The translations under genes were made by a program, and so were the position numbers. From Fusarium oxysporum f. sp. lycopersici 4287 (Eukaryota > Ascomycota > Sordariomycetes > Hypocreales > Nectriaceae): a stretch of 64,000 bases of DNA. Location of the stretch: the NCBI RefSeq assembly GCF_000149955.1, contig NC_030992.1:2841477-2905476 (forward strand). Reading direction: 5' to 3'. Position 1 is the first letter of the stretch; every line of letters begins with the position of its first letter. The notes below the pieces were generated by a model. It saw only the letters and a program-made list of their open reading frames with translations, did no database searches and was not told where the DNA came from. Of this stretch, positions 21,583-33,077 are shown one piece after another.

Positions 21583-23687
21583 TCAAGCACCCACTTTAAC
21601 CTCGGAGTTAACGGGCTGCTTCTCCTTCTCCCCATCCTTGTTAGGCATCAATGGATGATTTGGGTCGTATCCAACGGACTTCACAATACCAAGACCCTTT
21701 GTGCGACCTTCGCGGAACAGGAGCCTGTCGCCTGGAGCAAGATACTCAGGGCGTTGAACGAAGCGGAAGGCGACAGTTGCGCGGTCTCCTGTGCGAATGA
21801 GCGCTCGGTCAATGTCGATGATGGCACACGTTTGGGAGACAGGGCCAACGTGAAGCATGGCCTGGTACTTGGTCTTAATAGTAGTGGCGTGTGAGAGAAT
21901 AAGAACTGGCAATGTTAGTGTGGCTCATTGTGGCATTGACCTAAATGCTTACCCTCTGCAACAAACTCACGGTGCACCTTTGGCATCACCTGGCCTTCGA
22001 TCCGGGGTAGAAGTACCATACCCTTGCGCACGTCTTTGCGCTTGACCTTCTTCAAGGCGAAAGAAGCAGACTGTCCAGCCGATGCGGCGGGAACTCGTAT
22101 CCTCTTGCGTTCAATTGACTTGACAGAGGTTGGTGTGAATTGGCCCAGAGAATCAGGCCCGATGAGAACGTTGTCGCCCTCATGAATGACACCAGACTTG
22201 ATGATGCCAGACACGACGGTACCTGTGAAAGGTACTGAGAAAGTGTCATTGACGTGGAACTCGAATGGGGCATCCGAGTTGTAGCGTCCGTGATGGGGAA
22301 GGATGTTCAAGAACGTCCTGACCAGATCAAGATTCTCCCCTGTAACGTTGGAGACGAGGAAGACAGGGCATATCCGTTGACTGACAAACTGAGTCGCTGT
22401 ATTTATGCATTCCTCACGAGTCTTTATGAAAGTCGGTATCTTTCGAGCCCCAGGGCTCTTCATGATCTTGGTGATCTGCGTCAATGTCTGCTCCAGAATG
22501 TTGGGAGGGCAGATATCAATCTTGGTGACAACAACCATGACGGGAACGTTTAGAGCCAGAGCAATACCTAGATGCTCTTTGCTCATGCCAATAAGGCCGT
22601 TGTTCGCCGCCACCATAAGAAGACAATAGTTTGGACTGCTTGAGAGCAATCCGAATACTGTCGTTCGAAGATACTTCTCGTGACCGGCCAAGTCAGTGAA
22701 GGTGATGACCTTTGCACTCCTCTTGCCAATTTCTTCCCAAGACAACTTGCCTGCAGAATGTCAGTATGGTCATCCGTATTAGTTAACGACCACGAAGACA
22801 TACGCCCAGGAGTGTCAGAGGTGACGACCTTGCCCATGGTGTCAAAGCCCATGATCTCCATACCAACCGAACTGGTTCGCCCAGACTCAATTTCGTGCTT
22901 GTGCCGAAAGAGATTGACGCGAGCTTTACCTCGTCCATCATCAAGGTCTCCCTTTACGAGCACGCCCAACATGGAACTCTTGCCTGCGTCGACTGCAACG
23001 TGTAAATAGTGGTACTAACCAGGTGGAGCTTGGAATAACTCACCATTCCCTACTACCGCTATCCGGGTTTCAATGACATCCTCTATTGTTGCGGGATTCT
23101 GGCGGATCAGAACCTTGCCGCTGCAGCTTTTATCCTTGGTAGGCTTGCCGGTAGTGCTCGCGGCCTCGAGGTCGCCACCGACATTCTTGGTTAATAACAG
23201 ATCGCAGTCGGCGCGCACCCCCTTTGCTGCTTCCTGAAGTTTTTTGAACGCCTGGTTCCATTGATCGAGAGTTAGGTTCATCGATTCGCCATGGTTCTCA
23301 TATCCAATCTCGAAAACGCATTCGCCGAAACCTTCCTCTAATCTGTCAGAGACAATTTCCTCCAATTGCTTCAATGTGTCTTCAGCTTCAGTCGATCCAA
23401 GCAGAAGGTCCTTGAGAGGCACTCGCGGTGCTGATTCCGCAAGGTCGAGGTTATCGAATAGCTCATCGAGTTCTTCGTGATGTTCGGTATTTGAGTCTAT
23501 GGTCTCGGCTGCGTCCGTCGTCGTTCGCGCGGTCGGATACCGCAAGTTCTGCTGTTGCTCTACATAATCCGCAAAATCGCTGAGCGCCTATATCAAGCAT
23601 GAATGAGCATATACACATTGTGCATCCCAAAGGTACACGAACCGATTCGCCCTTGCGCTTCTCGTGCGCTAATGGCTTCGTCGACAT
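21583..23687 (-). CDS. GTPBP1/GTPBP2-family translational GTPase
   Basis: Five exons on the minus strand (23687-23643, 23587-23044, 22992-22804, 22750-21953, 21905-21583) give about 632 residues. Introns are 55, 51, 53 and 47 nt. Visible GTPase motifs: G1 GNVDAGKS (about 195-202, with an intron inside the P-loop after GN), G3 DLAGHEK (279-285) and G4 TKID (335-338). They are followed by EF-Tu-like domain 2 ([18 protein letters not shown]) and domain 3 ([20 protein letters not shown]). The N-terminal 190 residues are the acidic extension typical of GTPBP1, which has been linked in animals to mRNA decay and ribosome rescue or elongation. Budding yeast lacks it; filamentous fungi keep it. The first donor, GTTCGT, is non-consensus, so exon 1 (15 codons) is the least certain. 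A diverged copy of part of exon 2 lies upstream at 23767-23850. Confidence 0.85.
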
Positions 23688-24629
23688 TATGACAAGACTT
23701 AGAGGATGCCAAAATAAACCTAGTAAAGACTTCCCTAAGCTGAGGCTAAATTAACTAAGTATTTGAGGTTCTTGAGAGGTACTCGTGGCGCTGATTCCGC
23801 AAAATCGAGGTTGTCGAATAGCTCATCGAGCTCTTTCGTGGTGTTCGGTATTTAGGTTTCTTGACTCTGCCGTGTAATCATTGACTTGCAAGCAAGTGTT
23901 GGACTGAAGGCCAGAGAAGTATTTAAATAATTGGAAGAATGGCTCTCAAAAAGGCTGCGCCACTTCTCGCCGTCTGACTGGGCTGTTTTGAAGTTTTGAA
24001 TTCAGAAGAGTCATAGACAAACAAAGTTATAAGTTTAGAGGTAGCACCTGATGCGCGGGGGGTTACTCACAACGCCGACAGGCACCCTACGCCACGCCTG
24101 CCTACCTATCGATAAGAGCTCAAGCTGTGTGCACGGACCTCTTGTGGCCAAATTGGTTGGATGGCGTCTCAAGCCGCATTCATCTATCGGGGTTATAAAA
24201 TGCCATGAGAACCAAAGTCTCATCAATGGACAACCTGTAGTGGCTAATAAATTGTGATTAGCCGGTATCGGAAGGCTGTATTGAATGCGAACTAGAGGTG
24301 GTTTTTTGCATCAATGTTCTTTTGTGCTATCAATGCTCTTTCTATCTAAACCTCGAGCTAAATCTGTCAAGGTGGGCTTTCCAGCAATAGGAGCCACTTG
24401 TTCAACTTCGACTTGGCTTTGGCTGGAACAGAATGTGGCTCAAGGGTTGTAATGCTGTAAGATATTGAACCCTGAATACTGGTATCAACACAGTCTCGGG
24501 CTGCTTTCGGGGCGCTTTGAGCAGCTTCGTGCCTCAGGCTGTCGTATGACACAACGGGCATAGTTGCTGCTGAGACAGTGTTTGCACATTTGAGTGTGTG
24601 CAGGGGCGTAATGATTCTTTGTATCCCTT
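23688..24629. other. Intergenic between the GTPBP1-type gene and LSM3
   Basis: Upstream region of the GTPase gene and 3' region of LSM3. Apart from the duplicated gene fragment at 23767-23850, only short uninformative frames are present. Confidence 0.5.
23767..23850 (-). pseudogene. Diverged duplicate fragment of the GTPBP1-type gene (exon 2)
   Basis: About 84 bases match 23407-23490 at a constant 360-base offset and in the same orientation, about 80 bases upstream of the GTPase start codon. I count nine substitutions, all transitions, plus a one-base insertion. Read in the gene's frame the fragment still gives [20 protein letters not shown] against [20 protein letters not shown], and most changes are synonymous. 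This is too short to be a gene. It looks like the remnant of a once-functional second copy, or of a diverged allele placed in tandem. Confidence 0.8.
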
Positions 24630-25069
24630 CTAGAACGGAACCCCAGGTGAGATAAGGACAACACTATCGCCTGACTTGACGTTAATATGTAGAAACGACT
24701 GGACCTCAGATTGATTCACCTCTCACAAACAACATCTCAGATTTCCGGCTGATGGTCTAAATTTCAGTTAGAATCGACTCAGGTCAGTCTCAGAACCCCG
24801 CATACCTTGAGTTCCTCATCGTCATCGTCCTCATCCACAGTGTAGATGGTCTCCTCGACTTCTCCCAACACCAGATTGCAGTGACTGTCGTAAGCCTGTC
24901 TATGATCAGTATCTCCTTGATCAAAGTAGTCACAGGCCTAACTGACGTGTAGCTTTCCCTTGAGCTCACGGTCTCCTCGAAGCTTGACAAAGACAACCTC
25001 GTTGAGAAGGAGTCGAACAAGGTCGAGAGGCTCCGAAACGTGATGAGGCTCTTCGCCTGCGTCAGCCAT
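24630..25069 (-). CDS. LSM3: U6 snRNA-associated Sm-like protein LSm3
   Basis: Four exons on the minus strand (25069-24947, 24895-24806, 24756-24720, 24670-24630) give 96 residues. Introns are 51, 49 and 49 nt. The protein has the Sm1 motif ([31 protein letters not shown] split by the first intron after H41) and the Sm2 core [14 protein letters not shown] across the last intron, close to human LSm3 (102 residues). LSm3 is a subunit of the LSm1-7 ring that promotes mRNA decapping in the cytoplasm and of the LSm2-8 ring that holds the U6 snRNA 3' end in the nucleus. Exon 3 is only 37 nt. The gene is divergent from the mitochondrial factor at 25459. The start ATG at 25067-25069 gives MADAGEEP, matching the family's short acidic N-terminus. 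Confidence 0.93.
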
Positions 25070-25458
25070 GGTTATTTGGAATAGTTGTTGACTGTGTTAG
25101 GTTCGTCTCAGTGAGTGTGGTGGTGAGCTGGGCAGGGCTGAGCTGGATATGTACCAAGGTTCAGTGGGAAAACGCGAATTGGCACGGTTGGGAAATCCTC
25201 GGAGAAATTGCTATGTTATGCAGTAAACCACGACGGCAGCGAATGCACCTATACCATACATTACCCCATGTTTTGATGCACTTAAGCAGTGCGGCTCAGG
25301 CCTGGTCCTTCCCGATTTGGGTTACACGGCAGCCAAACGCCCCTCGCGTTGAAAGAGGAGGTGTTCAGTTACATCCGAGGCCTTCCACCTTCATCGTCTT
25401 GCTCTTTTATTTCTCTCATGTTTTTGTGTTTTCTGTTTTTCGTGACAACTTCAGTGCC
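25070..25458. promoter_or_regulatory. Shared divergent promoter, LSM3 / mitochondrial factor
   Basis: Only 389 bases separate the two start codons, so both promoters must lie here or overlap. A T/C-rich tract at about 25388-25445 precedes the start at 25459. A frame open from 25111 would extend the mitochondrial protein, but it lacks an ATG start and would bury the predicted targeting sequence, so it was not used. Confidence 0.6.
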
Positions 25459-27588
25459 ATGCTTTGGCGACAATCCCTCCTAAGAGGGACCCGTCTCGAT
25501 CATCCATCGACATCTCCACTCGCTTTCGCGCTACGGATCTATGGTTCCTCGCTAATACACCAACGACCCGCTGAGGTGGGTCGAAGACGATGGTTGGCAT
25601 CAATATCTCCCCCGGTTTCAACTTCGACTTCGACTTTTGCGCAACAGCGAGGTAATTCACTACCAGACGAAAGCTCTACCTACCGTCCCACGCCTTTAGA
25701 TGTACTGCTCAAAGTTATACGATGTCAAGAGACTGGTCGTGTCCTCCCAGCGTTCCAAACCTGGGTCCAATCGTTGGTCAACGATGATACTGAGGTCGCC
25801 AACGCAGCTCTTCAAGAGCTAGCTGGGCTTCCTGTTGCAACATTCTCTGAGATTCTTCGAGCACTTGACCCCGTTGCAAACAAACATCTCGATGTTGCAC
25901 ACGATATCGCCATTTCTCCTGGTGAAATGCAGTTCACAAACGCACACCACCTTGTAGACGAATTCGGCGTGCGGTATCAGCATCGCTTTGTTCTCAACGC
26001 CTTGAAGATCATCACTAAAGCCCGTCGTGATGCTGGTCGCAGCCTTGTCCTGTCTGACTACGAAATCCTCATCCGTTGTGCGGGCGCCGCTGGAGACTTG
26101 GCAGATGTTATCTTCTTTTTCAGTGCAATTACACGCCATGGCTTGGGACCAAAACGCAGCACGAGAACTTGGAACGAGTTCTTCAAGGCTCGCTTCATGA
26201 CCGACCCTGTATACTACCAATATCACCGACAGAGAGTCCTTTATAAGCCTCGTGAGGGGTACAAAATATTTTTCAGGACGCCTCTCAACAATGTTTGGCG
26301 ACTGGAAAGTCTCCGACACAGCCGGAATGCCCTTCGCGCGACCCCCTTTAATCGTCAACGACATCGCTTATGGGCAGACAACATGCTATGGAAACGTAAA
26401 AAGACAGGTTTTCAAAGTTACTTCGCACATTGGCGCCGCAGCAAGGATACTGGTGTTCTACTCAATGAGGAACTACTTTGTACCACTCTGATTGCATTCG
26501 CTCGCAGTGGCTCGTTCCAACATATACGAGGCATTGTCCTCAAACGAGGATTCGGCATCGGACTGGTAGAAGACAGAAAGACCGGCACCTTCACCGTCGA
26601 TGGTTTTAAGACGTTTCGTCCGGGCAATCCACGAGCTCCCACTGAGCGTCTGCTGAATGCTATTGTCGAAGCATTTGGGTCTATGATGCGCATTCGGCTG
26701 GCATACCAGCTCCTCACCCATGTCTCAATCACCTTCCAAATACCTATTCCACGCGAAACATGGTGTAATCTTCTCAACTGGGCCTATGTTTGCGGAGTTA
26801 AATCGAATCAGCGTCAGCGTCGGTTCATGGATTTCTTTCCTCCCTCCTCAAAGGTTACTCCGTCAATGGTTACCGAGATTTGGGACACAATGACTTCAGA
26901 ACCTCACAATGTCGAGCCTTCGTTCGAAAATTACATCGTTTACATCAATTCGCTTATATTTAAGCATAGGTTCAGTGCGGCATTGGACATGATACGCGAT
27001 CATGCAGTTCCTCATTACCGTCAGCTTGAGAAACAGCACCTACAGAGCGTGGTTGACGACGTTCTTCAGGAAGTATCAGAGCCCAGCCATAGCCGTCGAA
27101 CAATCGAAACACAAAAGGAGCACACCTGGTACCAGATCGCAAAATGCCTGGAAAATCTCCTCAGTGCCGCTTCCAAGGACAGTCGCCGGCGGAAGGGCAA
27201 CTTTGCAACTACTGCAATACCACATATCGTCACAGAATTCAGCGAATTTCTACACGACCAGATACGCTATCGCACCTCCCAAGGCTATGTATGCCTGGAA
27301 CGCTCAGTAGAGCTGCCACGCTTCAAATGGGCTACAAAGTTACGAACGACACTGCCTCAGTTAAAGGGTGGTGTAGAAACGCAGATGATGGTGGGCAGGG
27401 GCGTGATTGAAGAGGCAGAAACCTACGAAGAGCGCAAAGAGAACTGGCCCAGAGACTTTGAGATGAAGATCCTTGAATGGAGGCGGAAACCGCTGCCCAG
27501 ACCCCGTGCGATGGGGGCTGCGCCCGAGAGGACAGCCGTGGATGCGAGGGAGTGGTGGAAGACTTTAGAAGATGAATTAATGGTGTAG
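25459..27588 (+). CDS. Probable mitochondrial ATP synthase expression factor (Aep2/ATP13-like)
   Basis: A single intron-less frame of 709 residues. The N-terminus (MLWRQSLLRGTRLDHP, then RRRWLAS near residue 45) is rich in Arg, Ser and Leu with almost no acidic residues, as in a mitochondrial targeting sequence. The body is helical and PPR-like, for example LVLSDYEILIRCAGAAGDL and LADVIFFFSAITRHGLGPK. This pattern I associate with the fungal ATPase expression family that supports translation or stability of a mitochondrial ATP synthase mRNA. A repeated short module is visible near LLNAIVEAFGSMMRIRLAY. The C-terminus is basic and Arg/Pro-rich. The exact mRNA target cannot be read from the sequence; other mitochondrial PPR-type factors are the main alternative. 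A possible poly(A) signal AATAAA lies at 27717-27722. Confidence 0.65.
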   Translation: MLWRQSLLRGTRLDHPSTSPLAFALRIYGSSLIHQRPAEVGRRRWLASISPPVSTSTSTFAQQRGNSLPDESSTYRPTPLDVLLKVIRCQETGRVLPAFQTWVQSLVNDDTEVANAALQELAGLPVATFSEILRALDPVANKHLDVAHDIAISPGEMQFTNAHHLVDEFGVRYQHRFVLNALKIITKARRDAGRSLVLSDYEILIRCAGAAGDLADVIFFFSAITRHGLGPKRSTRTWNEFFKARFMTDPVYYQYHRQRVLYKPREGYKIFFRTPLNNVWRLESLRHSRNALRATPFNRQRHRLWADNMLWKRKKTGFQSYFAHWRRSKDTGVLLNEELLCTTLIAFARSGSFQHIRGIVLKRGFGIGLVEDRKTGTFTVDGFKTFRPGNPRAPTERLLNAIVEAFGSMMRIRLAYQLLTHVSITFQIPIPRETWCNLLNWAYVCGVKSNQRQRRFMDFFPPSSKVTPSMVTEIWDTMTSEPHNVEPSFENYIVYINSLIFKHRFSAALDMIRDHAVPHYRQLEKQHLQSVVDDVLQEVSEPSHSRRTIETQKEHTWYQIAKCLENLLSAASKDSRRRKGNFATTAIPHIVTEFSEFLHDQIRYRTSQGYVCLERSVELPRFKWATKLRTTLPQLKGGVETQMMVGRGVIEEAETYEERKENWPRDFEMKILEWRRKPLPRPRAMGAAPERTAVDAREWWKTLEDELMV

Positions 27589-28059
27589 ATATAAGGTACC
27601 GGTGATAGATCTAGACTATCTAGATGCCATGTATCATAGACTTAGCGTAGCGAGTCAAGAATCGTTTTTCTTCGCTTACTAGGTGGTTCATTCGTCAATC
27701 GTAATAGTCAACTTGAAATAAAACAAGAATGGCAAATGATAACAAAATCTGATTCATAACTGTTATATTCTGGTGTCGTCTTGTCGTGGGTATCTAATCC
27801 TGCCAAAGTCTCCTGATAATCTCTGTCGGAGACAGCCGTGTCATCCGTGGTATAACTACATACATAAGTTCCAACAAGGTATACAAAAATGACAAACTCT
27901 TTTCCTTTGTTTTCTCTGTTCCCATCTTGTTCTGTGGTCCAGTCCATCTTACAGTTGGCTTTGTTACATATCCAAAAACGCAGTACAGAACCAAAGTCAT
28001 AATAAGGAAATGACAAAGGGAAGTGATAGGTAATTTGATACGGAACCAGCCCGTTGAAA
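27589..28059. other. Convergent 3' intergenic region
   Basis: Between two convergent genes. AATAAA at 27717-27722 is a candidate poly(A) signal for the plus-strand gene. No other feature seen. Confidence 0.5.
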
Positions 28060-30116
28060 TCAAGATGCTGCTTCAGCGAGGACACTCAAAAGGCTCACTG
28101 CTGCACCGCCAATGCCAACAGCGCCAAGAGCTTCACCCCATTTCTTTCTTCCTTGAGGGCGATCTTCCCTCCTGGTACTTCTCCTATCGCGATCTCTGTC
28201 ACGATCCCGCTCACGGTCTCGGTCACGATCACGATCTCTCTCGCGATGGTACCGCTTTCCGCTGTCGTAGTAATAGTCGCCATGTCTATCGCTTCGTGAG
28301 TGGCGATCTGCACTATCAGAGTATCTTCGCGAACGTCGCGATGATCTGGTAGGGCTCTGTCGCCGGCGCTCACGATGATGATCATGGTCACGCTCACGAT
28401 GGCGATCGTCCCTGTATGATCGGGGACTTCGGGCATCAACCTCGTACGGCTCCGGGTCGAAGCGCACGTGGTTTTCATTTTTGTTCTTGAGAATTGGCTT
28501 CGGCATTGTGGTGCTCGAAGGAGATGTCGGGTTCTTTGTGGGAGGATTGACGATATACGGATAGCTCTTGGTTCCTTTCTCAGACGACTTATCTTCTTCA
28601 TCGTCTGAGATATCGGTTTCGTCAAAAACTCCGCTATCATCATCATCTTCTTCCCGGCTGCTCTTCGAATCTCGCCGCTCAGAGTGGTGGTCGTGCTTAC
28701 GAGGCGGAGGACCACGTCGTGAACGAGCAGCTCGACAGGCAGCACTCTCACGGGCAAACTCGGACACTTGTTCTCGGGTCAAACGGCCCAAAATTGCAAC
28801 GTAGTCTGGGCGAGCCTCATAGCGCACACCAGCTCGTTCAAGAACCTCGGGGCTAACTAGCTCCCGTCTAATTCTGGTCCACTGGGCATCAGGAGGAATC
28901 TCATTACCCCATCGATCAGGAGCAAGTCGAGGAGCGCTGTTCCGTGGACTGCTACCGTAAGATGGGGGCCCGCTATTGATATAATGAGGCATAGGGGGCA
29001 TGGAGCGTGGAGATGACTCAATGTGGCGTGTAATTGGGGAACTTGACAACTCTGGGACATCTGGCAAACTGTTTGGTAGCATCTGTCTATGTCCGGGAGA
29101 CAAACTGTACTGGTCGTTGCCCTGGACGTTCAGATTTGCCATTCGCGTGTTGAGGTTATCCATGGCGAGGAGATCCTGGGTCGACACCATTGCCATGGAG
29201 TAGTCAGATTCATTGTCGGCATCTCTTGGGGACGACGAAATAGGCTCTCTCGCGGTGTCGCTGTTTGACCTTCCTCGCCCACCAGTGATAATAACGGGTG
29301 GATATTTTCTGTACGGACTGCTGTCAAGCTCTTGGGGTGAGGTGGGCTGTGATCTCGCTTCATGCTCCAAGAGACCCCTCACGGTGGGATAGTTACCGCC
29401 ATACTGGTTCTGAACGGACTCGAGCTCGCGAACGTATGCTCGTAGAACATCCTGACGCTGTGTTAGTCGTAACGATCTACAAGGGAGATTTGATCAACAC
29501 GTACTTTGTGTTTGCGTAGCACTTGGGGGGAAAACCCTTGATCTTCGAGCTCGATCTTGAATTCGCGCCAGAGACCATCCTCGTCTTCAGTAAAACTGCC
29601 CTCGTTGCGGTTTCGAAATAGCTTAGTGGCGATTTCGTCAACCACATCCTTGATTCTCTCAAGTCCCTCTTGGCCTTCGACAACCCTGGTGGGTCTGTTC
29701 TCGGCATGCAGCTGAACGGCGTCAAGAAACATCTCGACACTGGTCTTGTCCCCAACCAGTTTATGCTTGATGACCGAGAGTTCTTGATTGCGCTGGCGCT
29801 CATCTTCTGGCATGACAGCGCGGCCGTCCCCATACTTATCTAGATGACGCTCAAGTTGGCCGAGGGTGAATTCACAGTCATCGACGAGAGGCTCGAGCTG
29901 GCGACCATAGACGGACGAGGACGAGGCTTGGACATTGCTGAGAACTGAATCTTGGTCGGCTGCTTCGATGCGCAGATGTCGTAGGGCTATATGTAGATTT
30001 CGAACTGCAGTGGCGACGTCGGTAAATGGAAGACCTGATTGTTTGGCGCGAAGGTAGAGGGTTCGAGCGAATGCATCGAGAGCATCGATGCGTTGGACGG
30101 TTGAGCCGCCGCTCAT
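28060..30116 (-). CDS. Fungal protein of unknown function with RD/RE-rich tail (DUF8035-like)
   Basis: Two exons on the minus strand (30116-29505 and 29457-28060) give about 669 residues; the intron is 47 nt with a GTACGT donor and a GACTAAC branch. The N-terminal 200 residues are helical (IDALDAFARTLYLRAKQSG). The middle is Ser/Pro-rich and probably disordered. Around residues 390-450 lies a compact conserved block, RWGNEIPPDAQWTRIRRELV then LERAGVRYEARPDYVAILG, which I believe corresponds to a fungal domain of unknown function (DUF8035). It is followed by acidic and Ser-rich sequence and a long run of alternating RD/RE near residues 600-625. The protein ends in a glycine-zipper-like hydrophobic segment (ALGAVGIGGAAVSLLSVL). 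The ending could insert in or bind membranes. No function can be assigned. Confidence 0.75.
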
Positions 30117-33077
30117 GGCTTGTTGTTTGAGCTCAGACGAGCTTTGATAGTGTTGTTAAGCTAAATGTGTAGTATAGTATAGTATAGTATAATTTTAAGT
30201 CGGCGTTGCAGAGGTTAGAAGAGTGGGCGCTCCCGAGTAGTTGTTAGTACCTAGTAAGGAGCAGGCAATCGTATCGTAGAGAGAGCTGTGTTGTTAAAGT
30301 GCAAGAGTTGGGTGGATGCCAAGTAAATAAAGGCAGGTAAATATTTTTCAAGGATAAATAAGAAGAGAGCGGCAAGGAAAGTAGAAGGGTTGGGACGGGA
30401 AGAAAGGGAAGATTGGATGCTACAGTAGAAGATGGAGGGGATACTTTATCAGGTTATGGATCCATGAAATGGAAGCCCAGTCCAGATAAAGGTTGGGGAG
30501 AGAGGTACAAAGACGTAGTATCCTTTTGGCTGGGGCAGGCACGCGGAAGAGGCGTAGGAGCAGAGAGAGGAACAACCATCACTTGATGGAAGGGTAGGGA
30601 ATGTGTGTGGGTGTGTAAAATTCGGGCTTAGACAACCGTAATTGTACAGTGACTGTACAAGTAAGTGGTGATGTTGATGGTGGGTGACCAGGCTAAGAGC
30701 TACTATCGGTAGCGAACCGTCCTCGTGGTTATACGCTCCAAGTTTTTGGTGGATGATTGCATGTTTCTCAGTGTCGCTCAGCATGGTTACTCGTGTGATA
30801 ATGATCTGACTGGCTCATCCTCGTGCTTTCAACCCATTTCATCTCGTCTCGTTGTTGTCTCCCAGGCAGAGAAACTCCTCAATAATGGAACATCTCATCG
30901 TAAGGCCCTGTAACAGCACTACTTCCGGGGAGCAGTGGGGAAATGTCCCCCCCCCGTTCTTTGTCCTGGGTCTAGTGACGTAGGTAGCCGCTGTCTACGC
31001 TAACAGCCTTACATCATCGCTTGTGCATTTGCAAGGCTGGTCTCTGGAGATCTCTGTCGCTGCAGGGTTCGCGACTGGAATTTGATGCTGAAATTAGATC
31101 GCCAGCTGTATCTATGGCCACCCTCTCGAGTGTACCTTCGTTTCAGTTTGATTTCTGACACTCAAGTAATTGGCTCCGTCTTTTTTTACGAGAGAAAACC
31201 GTTTTCCGGCGTATTTTGCCTCTTGGATCTTGTACTGCGCCACCCGCTCGGCAACAGGGCGCAACGTGGGGCATTCTCGTAGACCTAATTTAGCGGCATC
31301 AAGAAACTCTCCAGGACGAAATGACGAACTGCTCATCCAGGGACGAACACAAACGGTCGCAGGGTCCCTTGACTTTACCCGGAGAGGGACATGCCACTAC
31401 CTCATGTACAAGAGGTGATCAAGTGTTTCAGCTTGCTCGACTCCTGTCTATCATTTCATCACCAATTTCCTTAATTAAACATGTACCTCCGGCCTCAAGG
31501 ATCATGGCTTGCTTTTCTCACCCAGTCCCTTGCTGTTGGGAATAATGGATACATCATCGGTAAAGGCCGACATCATCATCAGTCACGTCTTCGTACTCGG
31601 CCTCGGCCTCTTGGCTTATTACTACGTTGTAGCTGCTTGGAGTCTCTAGTCTCTCGGCTTTCTCCATTTGTCATCCGTTTTCCTTCTAGAACATGACTAA
31701 GTTTCGCAATGCGCTCCTCATTCGCCTCTAGTTTATATCCTCCTGAGAACGTCGCTTTTGCTGCAATTCCCCACTATCAATGGATTCTCACATATCATCT
31801 CCACCAACCGAATGAACCGAAATCGATCTACAATGCAGGGCTTTCATGCTGTTTAAAAAATTCTTTTTTTTTCCTTACCTCTTTTCTCTAATGCATAAAT
31901 GTTTGCATGATTTGATTCATGTACCCCACTCCTATTGAACATGTCCTCGGCTACCCGCAGCCTTTCTTTCAAGCCGTGCAAGCCTCTATCTATCATCTGG
32001 TAGTTCGGCTCCATGCATTAGCTACACAACCCTTACATGTCGGCAGTGCTTCCGCGATGAGCTTTGGCCCATTTCCAGGCTGTGCTCGTAAAGTCAAGAC
32101 CAACACTGGTAGACTGGTACTGTGCTTGGGTAAAAAAACAGGCAACCATTTGAGAGAGTCTCTGACGCTGATCAATAGGTAGTCATACTTCCGAGGCTTT
32201 GATATCCGAATGTACTGTACTTTCGGGTCTCCATGATACGCGGTGACTCACTCCCGTAAGAGATCAGCACGTCGTGTCCCAAAGAGCCAATGGATGATGA
32301 ACCACCACGCTGGCTGCACGTAACCGCAGCGCAGGGCTTAACGAAAGGCCGATTCCCTCTAAATCCATACTTGCTCAGTCCTTACACTACATGTTCAGGT
32401 TCCACAACAGTTCATAGGTACCCTGTGGTTCGTCGCAATATCCCGACGTCTCTGAAACATTCGCGACTAGCAACAGAATTATGCGCTTGCCTTTTCTCAA
32501 GCGAGTAGTTATTGCATTGCATGTCACGCAGTAAACAAGTTCCGTCGAGCTTGGTTGCACGTTTCTGTCCGTGACGCCGAGATTAAACCATCCATTCTTT
32601 TGATATGCCTGTCTCTATCTCTCTGCAACTGCATCGGTAGATGAGATGCCATATGCAGCCACCGAACCCTGCTATGTTGACCTCACAATATCGCTGTAAA
32701 CAAACATCTTTGTCTGATAACCCAAAATCTCATCAACATGTGATCCTAATTAACCCATCAACACCCCCCTCATGGCTCCAACGTGCGCCGCGGGTAGCCG
32801 ATCTCCTTAGCTTTAAGCTCTGCCCCGCGTCTCTTTATGCTTCACCACGGTTCCTGGGCGTAGGCTCGCCTATGTTCCTCCAATAGACTCTTCGAACCTG
32901 GAACCCCTCCGCCATAAGCCAAGCCCTAGGACTAGCTCCGTTGGTGTCAGAATGAACACTGCGACTTTCAGCCGCATACCATGTGGTGTCGCAGACCGGG
33001 AACGTGCTTCCAGGTGAGAGCCTCCGTAGCGCATTCTTCTGGTTGCCTTCTTCGAAAACCTTCTTTTCTCCATGGCT
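30117..33077. other. Intergenic, 3 kb, no gene supported
   Basis: The part next to 30116 is the promoter of the preceding minus-strand gene and includes a TATAG-type repeat and a C9 run at 30947-30955. The remaining frames are short and lack domains. A 67-codon minus-strand frame at 32870-33073 next to UTP8 is Arg-rich but unconvincing. Confidence 0.5.
30171..30190. repeat. (AGTAT)4 pentanucleotide repeat
   Basis: Four perfect AGTAT units about 55 bases upstream of the start codon of the minus-strand gene ending at 30116, so probably within its leader or core promoter. Confidence 0.85.

Noticed and set aside
25111..25458. N-terminal extension of the mitochondrial factor
   Set aside because: It begins at a non-ATG codon and would bury the targeting sequence that starts at ATG 25459.
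32870..33073. 67-codon frame next to UTP8
   Set aside because: Arg-rich but with no homology signal or proper context; probably fortuitous.
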